Positions 56,969-64,000 of a stretch of DNA of 64,000 nt are shown piece by piece; within the stretch, counting starts at the first letter, position 1; each line of letters begins with the position of its first letter. The translations under genes were made by a program, and so were the position numbers. Source of the stretch: CAVQJU01 sp963755195. Its GTDB lineage: Bacteria > Acidobacteriota > Vicinamibacteria > Vicinamibacterales > CAVVIG01. The notes under the pieces are model-generated. The model searched no databases, was not told the DNA's origin, and worked only from the letters and a program-made list of their open reading frames with translations. Where the stretch lies: contig CAVWIZ010000001.1 of NCBI GenBank assembly GCA_963755195.1, positions 496,001 to 560,000 of the forward strand, in the 5' to 3' direction.

Positions 56969-57300
56969 CACCCCTCCACGGGACGCAGGGCGCTGGTGAT
57001 CGCAATCGAGATGCGTCCCCAATTCTCCGTTTCGGCTTTCAGCTGCCGGCGCCCGGCAGCCGTAAGACGGTAGTACTTGGCCTTCCGGTTAGTCGCCGAG
57101 GCCCCCCACTCGGATTTCAGCCAACCTCTTTGCTCGAGCCTGTGCAGGGCAGGGAAGAGCGATCCCGGATTCACCTGGAACGCCCCCTGGGTGAGCTGCT
57201 CTACGCGCCGCGCCACGCCGAGGCCGTGGTGTGGGTCGAGCGTCAGCGCCTGCAGAATCAGCAGATCGAGCGTGCCCCTCAGCAGATCGGTTCTCGGCAA
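56968..57300 (-). CDS. PadR family transcriptional regulator (ADOP partner)
   Basis: A protein of 110 residues. LLRGTLDLLILQALTLDPHHG is the PadR N-terminal helix pair, VNPGSLFPALHRLEQRGWLKSE is the winged-helix recognition region, and RKAKYYRLTAAGRRQL is the wing and C-terminal helix. It probably represses its own operon with the ADOP gene by binding the dyads just upstream. The effector is unknown. Confidence 0.88.
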   Translation of the reverse strand: MPRTDLLRGTLDLLILQALTLDPHHGLGVARRVEQLTQGAFQVNPGSLFPALHRLEQRGWLKSEWGASATNRKAKYYRLTAAGRRQLKAETENWGRISIAITSALRPVEG

Positions 57301-57325
57301 AGGTTATTCTCCCTGCGAAAGCGAC

Positions 57326-57375
57326 ATATCGAAGTCCGATAGGAATACCCCTGAGACCTATCGAAAGTCAATAGG
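57326..57375 (-). promoter_or_regulatory. Tandem PadR-type operator and promoter
   Basis: CCTATCGAAAGTCAATAGG (57357-57375) is a dyad with CCTAT/ATAGG arms, and ATATCGAAGTCCGATAGG (57326-57343) repeats the same core 31 bases away. On the reverse strand TTGACT (revcomp of 57366-57371) fits a -35 box inside the first dyad, with TATTCC 18 bases on as a possible -10. Repression by PadR is inferred. Confidence 0.55.
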
Positions 57376-57414
57376 AAGAGTGGCCGGCGTGTAGAGGCCC
57401 TGCTGAAAAACTTC

Positions 57415-57443
57415 TTGACGTCACATACTGTGTGCAATACAGT
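57415..57443 (+). promoter_or_regulatory. Sigma-70-type promoter with overlapping operator dyad
   Basis: TTGACG (57415-57420) and TACAGT (57438-57443) are separated by 17 bases. ACTGT (57427-57431) and ACAGT (57439-57443) form a dyad over the -10 region, in the context TACTGTGTGCAATACAGT. It lies 15 bases before the GTG of the second PadR gene. Autoregulation by that PadR is inferred. Confidence 0.6.
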
Positions 57444-57457
57444 GTGCGCCATAGGCT

Positions 57458-57841
57458 GTGTATGACCTTATGAGCCCTTCTCCAATGAACTCAGACCTTC
57501 TCGAGAACCTTCGTCTGGAACTGCGGCGCGGCGGACTGGTGCTGGCCGTGCTGGCCAAACTCCGCTCCGAATATCACGGATACGCGCTGGCCAAGGCTCT
57601 GAAAGAGAGCGGCCTCGAGATCGACGAAAACACGTTGTATCCGCTCCTGCGCCGGTTGGAGAGCCAGAAGCTGCTGGTCAGCGACTGGCGGGTCGAAGAC
57701 AAACGGAACAAACGCTTCTACCGCCTGTCCGCGGACGGGCAGCCGGTGCTCGACTGGCTGCTGGACGAGTGGCGGAGCATCAACGAGGCGATTGACACGC
57801 TGCTCGAAGCGCCCATCGCGGCGCGAAGGAAGAAATCATGA
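57458..57841 (+). CDS. PadR family transcriptional regulator (HAAS partner)
   Basis: A protein of up to 127 residues. GYALAKALKESGLEIDENTLY holds the winged helix, PLLRRLESQKLLVSDW the recognition region and NKRFYRLSADGQPVL the wing. The start is uncertain: GTG at 57458, ATG at 57470 and ATG at 57485 are all in frame, and no ribosome site is seen. A start so close to the predicted promoter allows a leaderless message. It overlaps the HAAS gene by ATGA. Confidence 0.82.
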   Translation: MYDLMSPSPMNSDLLENLRLELRRGGLVLAVLAKLRSEYHGYALAKALKESGLEIDENTLYPLLRRLESQKLLVSDWRVEDKRNKRFYRLSADGQPVLDWLLDEWRSINEAIDTLLEAPIAARRKKS

Positions 57842-58848
57842 AACCGGAACTGACGAATCAGGGATTGCTGGACCGGTACATTCACTCGCTCAAACTGATG
57901 CTGCCGCCGGACAAGATGGAAGATATCGCGGCGGAAATCCGCTCCAATCTGGAGTCGCTGGCGGAAGATCGGGCCACCGAACTGGGGCGGGAACTGAACC
58001 TCGGCGAAATGAGCGCGATTCTGAAGCGGCACGGTCATCCGTTCGTCGTGGCCAGCCGGTACCGCGATCGGCCCGGGCGAGGTCTGATCAGTCCGGATTT
58101 GTTTCCGCTCTACTGGTTCACGCTGCGCGCCATTTTCGCCGTGTGGGTGACGATCAGAGTGATCGTCTCGGTGTTCACCCTTCAGGGAACCTCGCCTGCC
58201 GGCTCGGTCCTGCTGACGCTTGGCCGCGACATCTTGCTGGCAGCGTTCTTCATTCCCGCGGGTATCACGCTGCTCTTCGCCGTCTGGGAATACCTGGAGT
58301 TCAGATTCCGATATTCGGAGCGATGGAAGCCGGAGTCTTTGCCTGCCATCCAAACTCCGGTCTGGCAACCTCAGCAACCGCGGCCCATGTTTCAGCTGAT
58401 CAGTGGCGTGGTGTGGATCATCTTTTGGACTCTCACGTTGTTCGCACCGCGGTTCTCCTGGGTCTGGGGCGGAAGAGGAGTATTCAGCCCGTCAGAAACC
58501 GTGTACGCGATGCGCCCGGCCATGTGGTTGTTGGCATTCTCCTGGATTTGTGTGTCGCGGCTTGGCTCGACGCGTTTCGCCGCGGCCGAGTGGCGGCGGT
58601 TCCTGCGCACCACGGTGGTTGTCGCGGGATTGGTGCTCGGGTTCTTCCTGCTGCGCGGGGGCGACCTGCTGGTTGCAGGTCCCAACTGGAATCCCACTCA
58701 GGCCAAATCGCTCGCGACTCTGAATCAGATGGCCGCGGGGGTATTGGTGTTGGCCAGCATTCTCTCAGTCCTGGTGTGTGTACATGAATTGCGCCGCTTC
58801 GCGCGGCGCCTGGGCAGAAACCGTCAAACGGCTGATTCCGCCTCCTAG
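57838..58848 (+). CDS. HAAS-domain integral membrane protein
   Basis: A protein of 336 residues. Residues 1-75 are a HAAS signalling domain: LLDRYIHSLKLMLPPDKMED, EIRSNLESLAEDRATELGRE and AILKRHGHPFVVASRYRDRP. About seven membrane helices follow, for example WFTLRAIFAVWVTIRVIVSV. HAAS proteins with PadR regulators are thought to sense or control envelope conditions. The ATGA overlap with the PadR gene shows they form one unit. Confidence 0.8.
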   Translation: MKPELTNQGLLDRYIHSLKLMLPPDKMEDIAAEIRSNLESLAEDRATELGRELNLGEMSAILKRHGHPFVVASRYRDRPGRGLISPDLFPLYWFTLRAIFAVWVTIRVIVSVFTLQGTSPAGSVLLTLGRDILLAAFFIPAGITLLFAVWEYLEFRFRYSERWKPESLPAIQTPVWQPQQPRPMFQLISGVVWIIFWTLTLFAPRFSWVWGGRGVFSPSETVYAMRPAMWLLAFSWICVSRLGSTRFAAAEWRRFLRTTVVVAGLVLGFFLLRGGDLLVAGPNWNPTQAKSLATLNQMAAGVLVLASILSVLVCVHELRRFARRLGRNRQTADSAS

Positions 58849-58884
58849 GAATTAGCGACAAGAAAAAGAAGCGAGGAAAAGCGT

Positions 58885-60723
58885 ATGCGATACGTGTGTC
58901 TACTCGTGTGGATTCTGATCGTCCTGATTCGTCCGGCGACGCTCGAAGCACAAGACGGAGCCGCGATCTACAAAGAACGTTGCGCGTCTTGTCACGATGC
59001 CGGAGAAGGCCGCGCGCCCAAGATGGATGCCCTCAAGGGGATGAGCGGTGAGGCCATATACGTGTCGCTGGCGACGGGTAGCATGAAGACGCAGGCGGAG
59101 GGGCTGTCCACGCCGCAGATTTTCGCACTGCTCGGGTTCATTGCCCCGACCGGTAACGCGCAAACGGTCCCGGGATCGGAACGGTCCTGCAAGGGAGACG
59201 CGGCGTTTCACCCGAAGCTCGAAGGGCCTGTTTGGAATGGGTGGAGCACCAGCGTCACCAATTCGCGCTTCCAAGATGCCAGGTCAGCCGTGCTCACTGC
59301 GTCAGATGTGCCCAAGCTCAAGCTCAAGTGGGCGCTGAACCTCGGAAGCGTCGCCGTGACCCGGGGGCAGCCCGTGGTCGTGGGTGGACGCCTGTTCGTC
59401 AGCAGCCAGACAGGCGCCGTCTACGCGTTGGACGCCGATACAGGCTGCACACAGTGGAGCTTCCGGGCGGACCTGCCGCTGCGGGGAAGCATGAAGGTCG
59501 CGGATGTTGCTGGCGTGCCCGTGGTGTATTTCGCGGACGGCGCGGCCACCGTCTACGCGCTGAACGCGGAATCGGGCAAGGTGATCTGGAAGGTCCACCC
59601 GTGGAGTTATGTCGGATCCATGGCGACGGGAACGCTGCAGATCCACAAGGGCGTCATCTACCTGCCCATTTCATCGCTCGAGGAAGCTCTCGCGGCCAAC
59701 GCAAAGTTTGAGTGCTGCAAGTTCCGGGGGAATGTCATCGCCCTGAGCGCGGCCACGGGCGAAAAACTCTGGCAGACCTTCACGATTTCCGAGGAGCCGA
59801 AGCCGACGCACAAGAGCGCTTCGGGAACACAGCAATACGGACCTTCTGGCGCGGGCATATGGTCGACGCCCACCATCGACGAAAAGCTTGGGGCGCTGTA
59901 TGTCGCCACGGGAGACAACTACTCGGACCCGCCAACGGAAACGAGCGACGCGATTCTGGCGATGGATCTGAAAACGGGGACGCTCCTGTGGTCCCGCCAG
60001 CTCACGAAGGGCGACGCATTCAACCTGGGCTGTTCGCCCATGCCGACGAATTGTCCGAAAGCGATGGGTCCGGACTTCGACTTCGGCCAGCCGCCGATTC
60101 TGGTGGAGTTGCGAGGAGGCCGGCGGGCGTTGGTGATCGCGCAGAAGTCGGGCATGGTCCATGCGATCGATCCAGACCACAAAGGGACCATCCTCTGGCA
60201 GACGCGCGCCGGCGAAGGGACCGCGCTGGGCGGCAGCCAATGGGGCTCGGCGTCGGATGGAAAGAACGTCTACGTGGCGATCTCCGACATCGCGATCAGC
60301 ACTGTCGCGGATGCGTCCACTCCGTTGGGGTTCCGGGTTGTGGTGGATCCCAACAAGGGCGGCGGCTTGCACGCGCTGGACCTGGAAACCGGCAAGATCG
60401 TGTGGAGCGCGAAGCCGGCGCCCTGCGTCGCGGGCAGGACGGCCTGTTCCCCCGCTCAATCTGCGGCGGTCACCGCGATTCCCGGTGTCGTGTTTTCCGG
60501 ATCGATGGACGGGCACTTGCGGGCGTACTCGACGGCATCGGGCAAGGTGATATGGGACGTGGACACGGCTCGGGAATTCGCCACGGTGAACGGCGCCCCT
60601 GCCCGCGGAGGTGCCATGGACGCGAGTGGTCCGGCCGTCGCCAACGGAATGGTGTTCGTGAACTCGGGCTCCGGCTTCATGCCCGGGAATGTGCTCCTGG
60701 CGTTCTCGGTCCAGGGCAAGTAA
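58885..60723 (+). CDS. Exported cytochrome c-PQQ beta-propeller protein (polyvinyl-alcohol-dehydrogenase-like)
   Basis: A protein of 612 residues with a signal peptide (LLVWILIVLIRPATLEAQ). One N-terminal heme c site, CASCHDAGEG, lies near residue 33, with a likely distal Met in KMDALKGMSG. The PQQ-like propeller follows: YALDADTGCTQWSFRAD, VYALNAESGKVIWKVHP, GAGIWSTPTIDEKLGALYVA and GLHALDLETGKIVWSAKP. The domain order is that of polyvinyl alcohol dehydrogenase, a periplasmic quinohemoprotein. The substrate may be another secondary alcohol. The gene is intact. Confidence 0.82.
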   Translation: MRYVCLLVWILIVLIRPATLEAQDGAAIYKERCASCHDAGEGRAPKMDALKGMSGEAIYVSLATGSMKTQAEGLSTPQIFALLGFIAPTGNAQTVPGSERSCKGDAAFHPKLEGPVWNGWSTSVTNSRFQDARSAVLTASDVPKLKLKWALNLGSVAVTRGQPVVVGGRLFVSSQTGAVYALDADTGCTQWSFRADLPLRGSMKVADVAGVPVVYFADGAATVYALNAESGKVIWKVHPWSYVGSMATGTLQIHKGVIYLPISSLEEALAANAKFECCKFRGNVIALSAATGEKLWQTFTISEEPKPTHKSASGTQQYGPSGAGIWSTPTIDEKLGALYVATGDNYSDPPTETSDAILAMDLKTGTLLWSRQLTKGDAFNLGCSPMPTNCPKAMGPDFDFGQPPILVELRGGRRALVIAQKSGMVHAIDPDHKGTILWQTRAGEGTALGGSQWGSASDGKNVYVAISDIAISTVADASTPLGFRVVVDPNKGGGLHALDLETGKIVWSAKPAPCVAGRTACSPAQSAAVTAIPGVVFSGSMDGHLRAYSTASGKVIWDVDTAREFATVNGAPARGGAMDASGPAVANGMVFVNSGSGFMPGNVLLAFSVQGK

Positions 60724-60795
60724 CCGCTTTCAGAACGCTTCGAGCCTACGCAGAGCATCTGAGTACCGAAAGACGCTCGGGTAGGATATCGGTCA

Positions 60796-61554
60796 ATGGA
60801 CAATGGCTGGCAGGCGTCGGCGAAAGCCTGGATCGCGGACATGGGCACGCACGGCGATTTCGGCCGCCGCTATGTGCTCGACCCGATCATGCGTTCGCGC
60901 GCGCTCGCGCGCGTGCCCAGGAAAGCGCTCGATGTTGGCTGCGGAGAAGGCCGATTCTGCCGCATGCTCAAGCGCGAGGGCGTCGACGTCACAGGCGTTG
61001 ATCCGACACCAGCGCTGATTGAAGCCGCCCGCGCGCGCGATGCGGACGGCAAGTATCTTGACGCACGTGCTGAACACCTGCCGTTTGACGACGAGGCGTT
61101 CGACCTCGTCGTCAGCTATCTGTCCCTGATCGATATCCCGGACATCCACGCGGCAATCGGCGAGATGGCGCGGGTGCTGAGCCCCGACGGTTCGCTGTTG
61201 ATCGCCAATCTCAATAGTTTCAACACGGCATGCGCGGACACCGGTTGGATTAAAGACAGCCACGGCCAGCGTCTGTACTATCCCCTCGACCACTATCTTC
61301 AGGAGCGTTCGATGTGGATCGAGTATCGCGGTATCCGCATCGCGAATCATCATCGTCCGATGCGCACGTACGTGCGCGCCCTTCTCGACGTGGGCCTCCG
61401 CCTCGTCTATTTCGATGAACCGTCACCCAGTGCCGATGCGCCGGCGTCGAAAGCCCGGAGCTATCGACGCGTGCCCTGGTTCCTTGTCATGGAATGGGTG
61501 AAACCCGCCGGCACCCAAAACCATCGCACGCGGCCTTCGGGAGCCACGCGTTGA
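60796..61554 (+). CDS. Class I SAM-dependent methyltransferase
   Basis: A protein of 252 residues. Motif I is ALDVGCGEGRFCRMLKREG, the acidic residue after beta 2 is in VTGVDPTPALIEAAR, and motif IV is FDLVVSYLSLIDIPD. The tail has a hydrophobic YFDEPSP segment and a final RRVPWFLVMEW. Small-molecule methyltransferase of unknown substrate. The gene is intact and separated by 72 bases from the PQQ gene, so it may have its own promoter. Confidence 0.8.
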   Translation: MDNGWQASAKAWIADMGTHGDFGRRYVLDPIMRSRALARVPRKALDVGCGEGRFCRMLKREGVDVTGVDPTPALIEAARARDADGKYLDARAEHLPFDDEAFDLVVSYLSLIDIPDIHAAIGEMARVLSPDGSLLIANLNSFNTACADTGWIKDSHGQRLYYPLDHYLQERSMWIEYRGIRIANHHRPMRTYVRALLDVGLRLVYFDEPSPSADAPASKARSYRRVPWFLVMEWVKPAGTQNHRTRPSGATR

Positions 61555-61572
61555 CCGGGGGCTCCCCCGGGG

Positions 61573-61608
61573 TTCACGCCTTCGCCAGTGAATTCACGCC
61601 TTCGCCAG
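61573..61608. repeat. 16-bp direct repeat
   Basis: TTCACGCCTTCGCCAG occurs at 61573-61588 and 61593-61608, four bases apart, in the gap before the DUF1592 gene. Function unknown; it could be a regulator site or a replication-slippage remnant. Confidence 0.6.
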
Positions 61609-61699
61609 CGACAAGTTCAACGGGCACAGGGTTATGCAATGATCTTGTGCCCTTGCTGGCCCCCAGCTAGACTTTCGGGGTGGACTGGGGTCGCCCGAT

Positions 61700-64000
61700 A
61701 TGAAACGGGGAATGAGAACCGCAATCGCGACGGCGGCCGTGCTGCTCTACCTCGTTGTGGCAGCTGGTCGATGGTCGGAGGGGCGTGCGCAATCGGCGCT
61801 TCCTACGCCCCCGCCTGCCCCGAGTCGCGTCGAGGGCCCTGCCAACGTTCAGACCTCTCGTGCCGCGGTCTCTCCGCAGCGTGGGCTCCTCGATCAGTAC
61901 TGTGTGGGCTGCCATAGCGACCGGCTCAAGTCGGGCGGCCTGGCGTTGTCGGCACTGAATCTGGACGCCCCCGTCCAGAATGCACAGAGCGCTGAAATCG
62001 CCGAGAAAGTGATCCGCAAACTGCGCGGCGGCCTCATGCCGCCGGCCGGCGCCAGGCGTCCCGATAGTCACGCGGCTGCCGAGTTCGTCTCGTGGCTCGA
62101 GAACAAGATCGACACCGGGGTGACGGAGAGCAAACCGGGACGCGTGTCACTGCGCCGCCTCAACCGACGAGAGTATGGGTACGCCGTACGCGATTTGATC
62201 GGGCTCAACATCGACGCCACGGCATGGCTGCCCGACGACAACGTCAAAGGCAACTTCGACAACAACGCAGCCGCCTTGCAGGTCTCGCCCAATTTCATCG
62301 ACCAGTACATCCACGCCGCGCGCGCTGTTGCGCTCGAGGCGATCGGCAACCCCAAGGCTCCTGCCGAGACGATCACCTACGGCGACCCCGCCAACATGGT
62401 GATCTCGCTGCCGCCGTCGGGCGATCCCGGCACCGGCAGGCAACAGCACCACATTGAAGGGATGCCGTTCGGCACGCGCGGCGGCTTCAGCGTCGAACAC
62501 AACTTCCCGGCAGACGGCGAATACGAGCTCACGATCGGCGACATGGCGCTCGCGCGCGAAGTGCCTCGAATGGAATTCGAGAACACGGTGATCGCCCTGC
62601 TCGACGGCAAGGAGTTCTATCGCACCACTATCGGCGGCGACGCCGACCACAAGGCGATTGATCAGCGACTGGACCCGGCTGTCGAGGAAATCAACGGACG
62701 GCTGCGGAAGATCCGCTTCCGGGCCACGCAAGGCCAGCACAAACTGGCGATCACCTTTCAACATCGCAGCTTCGCCGAAAGCGACGAGCGCGTTCGCACC
62801 ATTGCTCTGGAGGGCGGTCAGGAGCGCATCCAGGCCGCGCACGCCTTGCAGATCCGAGGTCCGCTCGCGGTGACAGGCATGAGCGCCTCGGCCAGTCGTG
62901 CGAAAATCTTCATCTGCGTGCCGCGCCGAAGCTCGCCTGCGGACGAGGCGAGCGAAGGCGGGTGCGCGCGGAAGATCATTGAGAACCTCGCGCGGCGCGC
63001 CTTCCGGCGCCCGGTGACCACCGAAGATCTCACCCCGTTGATGGCGTTCTACAAGTCGGGATCCGCGGCCGGAGGCCCCGGAGGCTCGGGAAACTTCGAA
63101 GGCGGCGTGCGTGACGCGCTGAGCGCGATCCTCGCGAGCCCGCATTTCCTCTATCGCGCGGAATCCGGAGTCGGCGCCGGCCCGACTCGCACGCTGTCCG
63201 ATCTGGAGCTGGCGTCGCGTCTGTCGTTCTTCCTGTGGAGCAGCCTGCCGGACGACGAACTGCTGAAGCTCGCCACCGAGTCGCGTCTCAGTAAGCCAGA
63301 CGTTCTCGCCGGAGAGGTGAGCCGGATGCTTGCCGATCCGCGCGCGAAATCCCTGAGCGACGATTTCGCGTTCCAGTGGCTCCACCTGAGCAGGCTGGAC
63401 GAGATCACCCCGGACAGAACCCAGTTCCCGCACGCGAGCCGGCTGCTCGATCCCCGCGGGATGTTCAAGGAAGAACTGCGGCTGTTCCTCGACAGCGTAC
63501 TGCGCAGCGATCGCAGCGTGTACGAACTGCTGACCGCTGATTACACGTACCTCAACGAGCGACTGGCGATGCACTACGGCATCGAGACGGTCAAGGGCAG
63601 CCACTTCCGTCGGGTGACGCTCGACAACAAAGCACGCCACGGCCTGTTGGGAAAAGGCGCCATCCTGATGCTGACCGCGTATCCCAATCGCACGTCGCCC
63701 GTACTGCGTGGCGCCTGGATCCTCGATCGACTGCTCGGCGCGCCGCCGCCCGAGCCGCCGCTCAACGTCCCGACGCTGCCGGAAAACAAGCGCGGTCAGC
63801 CGGCGCGGACGCTGCGGGCGAGGCTCGAGCAGCACCGCTCGAATCCGACGTGTGCGGCGTGTCACGGCGCGATGGATCCCCTCGGGCTCGCGCTGGAGAA
63901 CTTCAGCGCCGTCGGTCAGTTCCGCGCGAACGACCCCGACACGCTGACGCCCATCGATTCGAAAGGTCAACTGCCGGATGGTACGGCGATTGATGGACCT
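61700..64000 (+). CDS. DUF1592-type planctomycete-like cytochrome c protein (3' partial)
   Basis: 767 codons are present and the frame is open at the window end. The signal peptide is IATAAVLLYLVVAAG. An N-terminal cytochrome c site YCVGCHSDRLKSGGL is followed by DUF1587 (SLRRLNRREYGYAVRDLIGL), DUF1595-like and DUF1592-like regions (LELASRLSFFLWSSLPDDEL) and DUF1588 (HGLLGKGAILMLTAYPNRTS). A second heme site CAACHGAMDPLGL comes near the end. The domain order matches large exported planctomycete-type cytochromes, often paired with a DUF1552 protein downstream, here outside the window. Function is not known. A longer reverse-strand frame over the same DNA is a shadow. Confidence 0.85.
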   Translation, partial: MKRGMRTAIATAAVLLYLVVAAGRWSEGRAQSALPTPPPAPSRVEGPANVQTSRAAVSPQRGLLDQYCVGCHSDRLKSGGLALSALNLDAPVQNAQSAEIAEKVIRKLRGGLMPPAGARRPDSHAAAEFVSWLENKIDTGVTESKPGRVSLRRLNRREYGYAVRDLIGLNIDATAWLPDDNVKGNFDNNAAALQVSPNFIDQYIHAARAVALEAIGNPKAPAETITYGDPANMVISLPPSGDPGTGRQQHHIEGMPFGTRGGFSVEHNFPADGEYELTIGDMALAREVPRMEFENTVIALLDGKEFYRTTIGGDADHKAIDQRLDPAVEEINGRLRKIRFRATQGQHKLAITFQHRSFAESDERVRTIALEGGQERIQAAHALQIRGPLAVTGMSASASRAKIFICVPRRSSPADEASEGGCARKIIENLARRAFRRPVTTEDLTPLMAFYKSGSAAGGPGGSGNFEGGVRDALSAILASPHFLYRAESGVGAGPTRTLSDLELASRLSFFLWSSLPDDELLKLATESRLSKPDVLAGEVSRMLADPRAKSLSDDFAFQWLHLSRLDEITPDRTQFPHASRLLDPRGMFKEELRLFLDSVLRSDRSVYELLTADYTYLNERLAMHYGIETVKGSHFRRVTLDNKARHGLLGKGAILMLTAYPNRTSPVLRGAWILDRLLGAPPPEPPLNVPTLPENKRGQPARTLRARLEQHRSNPTCAACHGAMDPLGLALENFSAVGQFRANDPDTLTPIDSKGQLPDGTAIDGP

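Noticed and set aside
62147..63970. Reverse-strand open frame of 607 codons
   Set aside because: It is antisense to the DUF1592 gene, which has heme motifs and family domains. Long reverse frames are common in GC-rich DNA.
1..64000. tRNA, rRNA, CRISPR arrays, insertion sequences or prophage genes
   Set aside because: I saw no T-loop consensus in a cloverleaf context, regularly spaced repeats, transposase motifs or phage structural genes.

Overview
The window is GC-rich (roughly 65 percent by eye), densely coded and has no RNA gene, CRISPR array, insertion sequence or phage gene that I can recognise. The gene content points to an acidobacterium, most likely a member of the Vicinamibacteria, and the DNA looks like part of an environmental genome assembly. 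The indicators are two very large MacB/FtsX-like permeases of the acidobacterial duplicated orphan permease (ADOP) type, PadR regulators beside HAAS-domain membrane proteins, an ECF sigma factor paired with a TonB-like protein, three PQQ beta-propeller dehydrogenases, a DUF1592-type cytochrome c protein and many exported proteins carrying a D-L-(S/T)-G-x-W motif. Taxonomy is inferred from gene content only.

Layout. 1-6.8 kb: an HtrA-like PDZ protein, two cation/proton antiporters (the second reading in frame into a trehalose-6-phosphate synthase) and a GH15 glucoamylase/trehalase, a plausible ion and osmotic stress block. 7.2-9.5 kb: a three-gene ABC exporter. 10.4-13.5 kb: a CPA2 antiporter convergent with an APC-type permease. 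13.6-22.2 kb: a periplasmic oxidation block with an LVIVD beta-propeller, a PQQ dehydrogenase, a reverse-strand PQQ dehydrogenase overlapping SoxC-like and SoxD-like genes, and an NHL-repeat protein. 22.2-26.4 kb: a cupin, a DUF4390 protein, an unusual ParB-like/kinase-like fusion, and the TonB-like/ECF sigma pair. 26.6-35.5 kb: exported proteins including five members of the D-L-x-G-x-W family, an epoxide-hydrolase-like enzyme and a metallo-beta-lactamase fold protein lacking its main zinc ligands. 35.5-42.5 kb: a methyltransferase, a molybdopterin oxidoreductase, a MmgE/PrpD protein, and Tat-type amidohydrolase and phosphotriesterase-like enzymes. 42.4-46.1 kb: a MacB-like ATPase plus ADOP permease. 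46.5-50.1 kb: a small HExxH protein and a large surface protein. 50.3-54.3 kb: DUF6644-like membrane proteins with exported partners. 54.3-58.9 kb: a PadR-ADOP operon divergent from a PadR-HAAS operon, with visible operator-like dyads between them. 58.9-64 kb: a cytochrome c-PQQ protein, a methyltransferase and a DUF1592 cytochrome protein cut by the window end.

A key technical observation is that about 14 otherwise normal genes are broken by frameshifts, and nearly all of them (about 35 sites) are repaired by removing one extra T on the top strand, whichever strand the gene is on. Two others look like a lost G/C in a short run. I treat these as probable sequence errors and annotate the genes as whole, giving the suspected positions. 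Coordinates are those of the sequence as given; protein lengths for such genes are after the mental correction.
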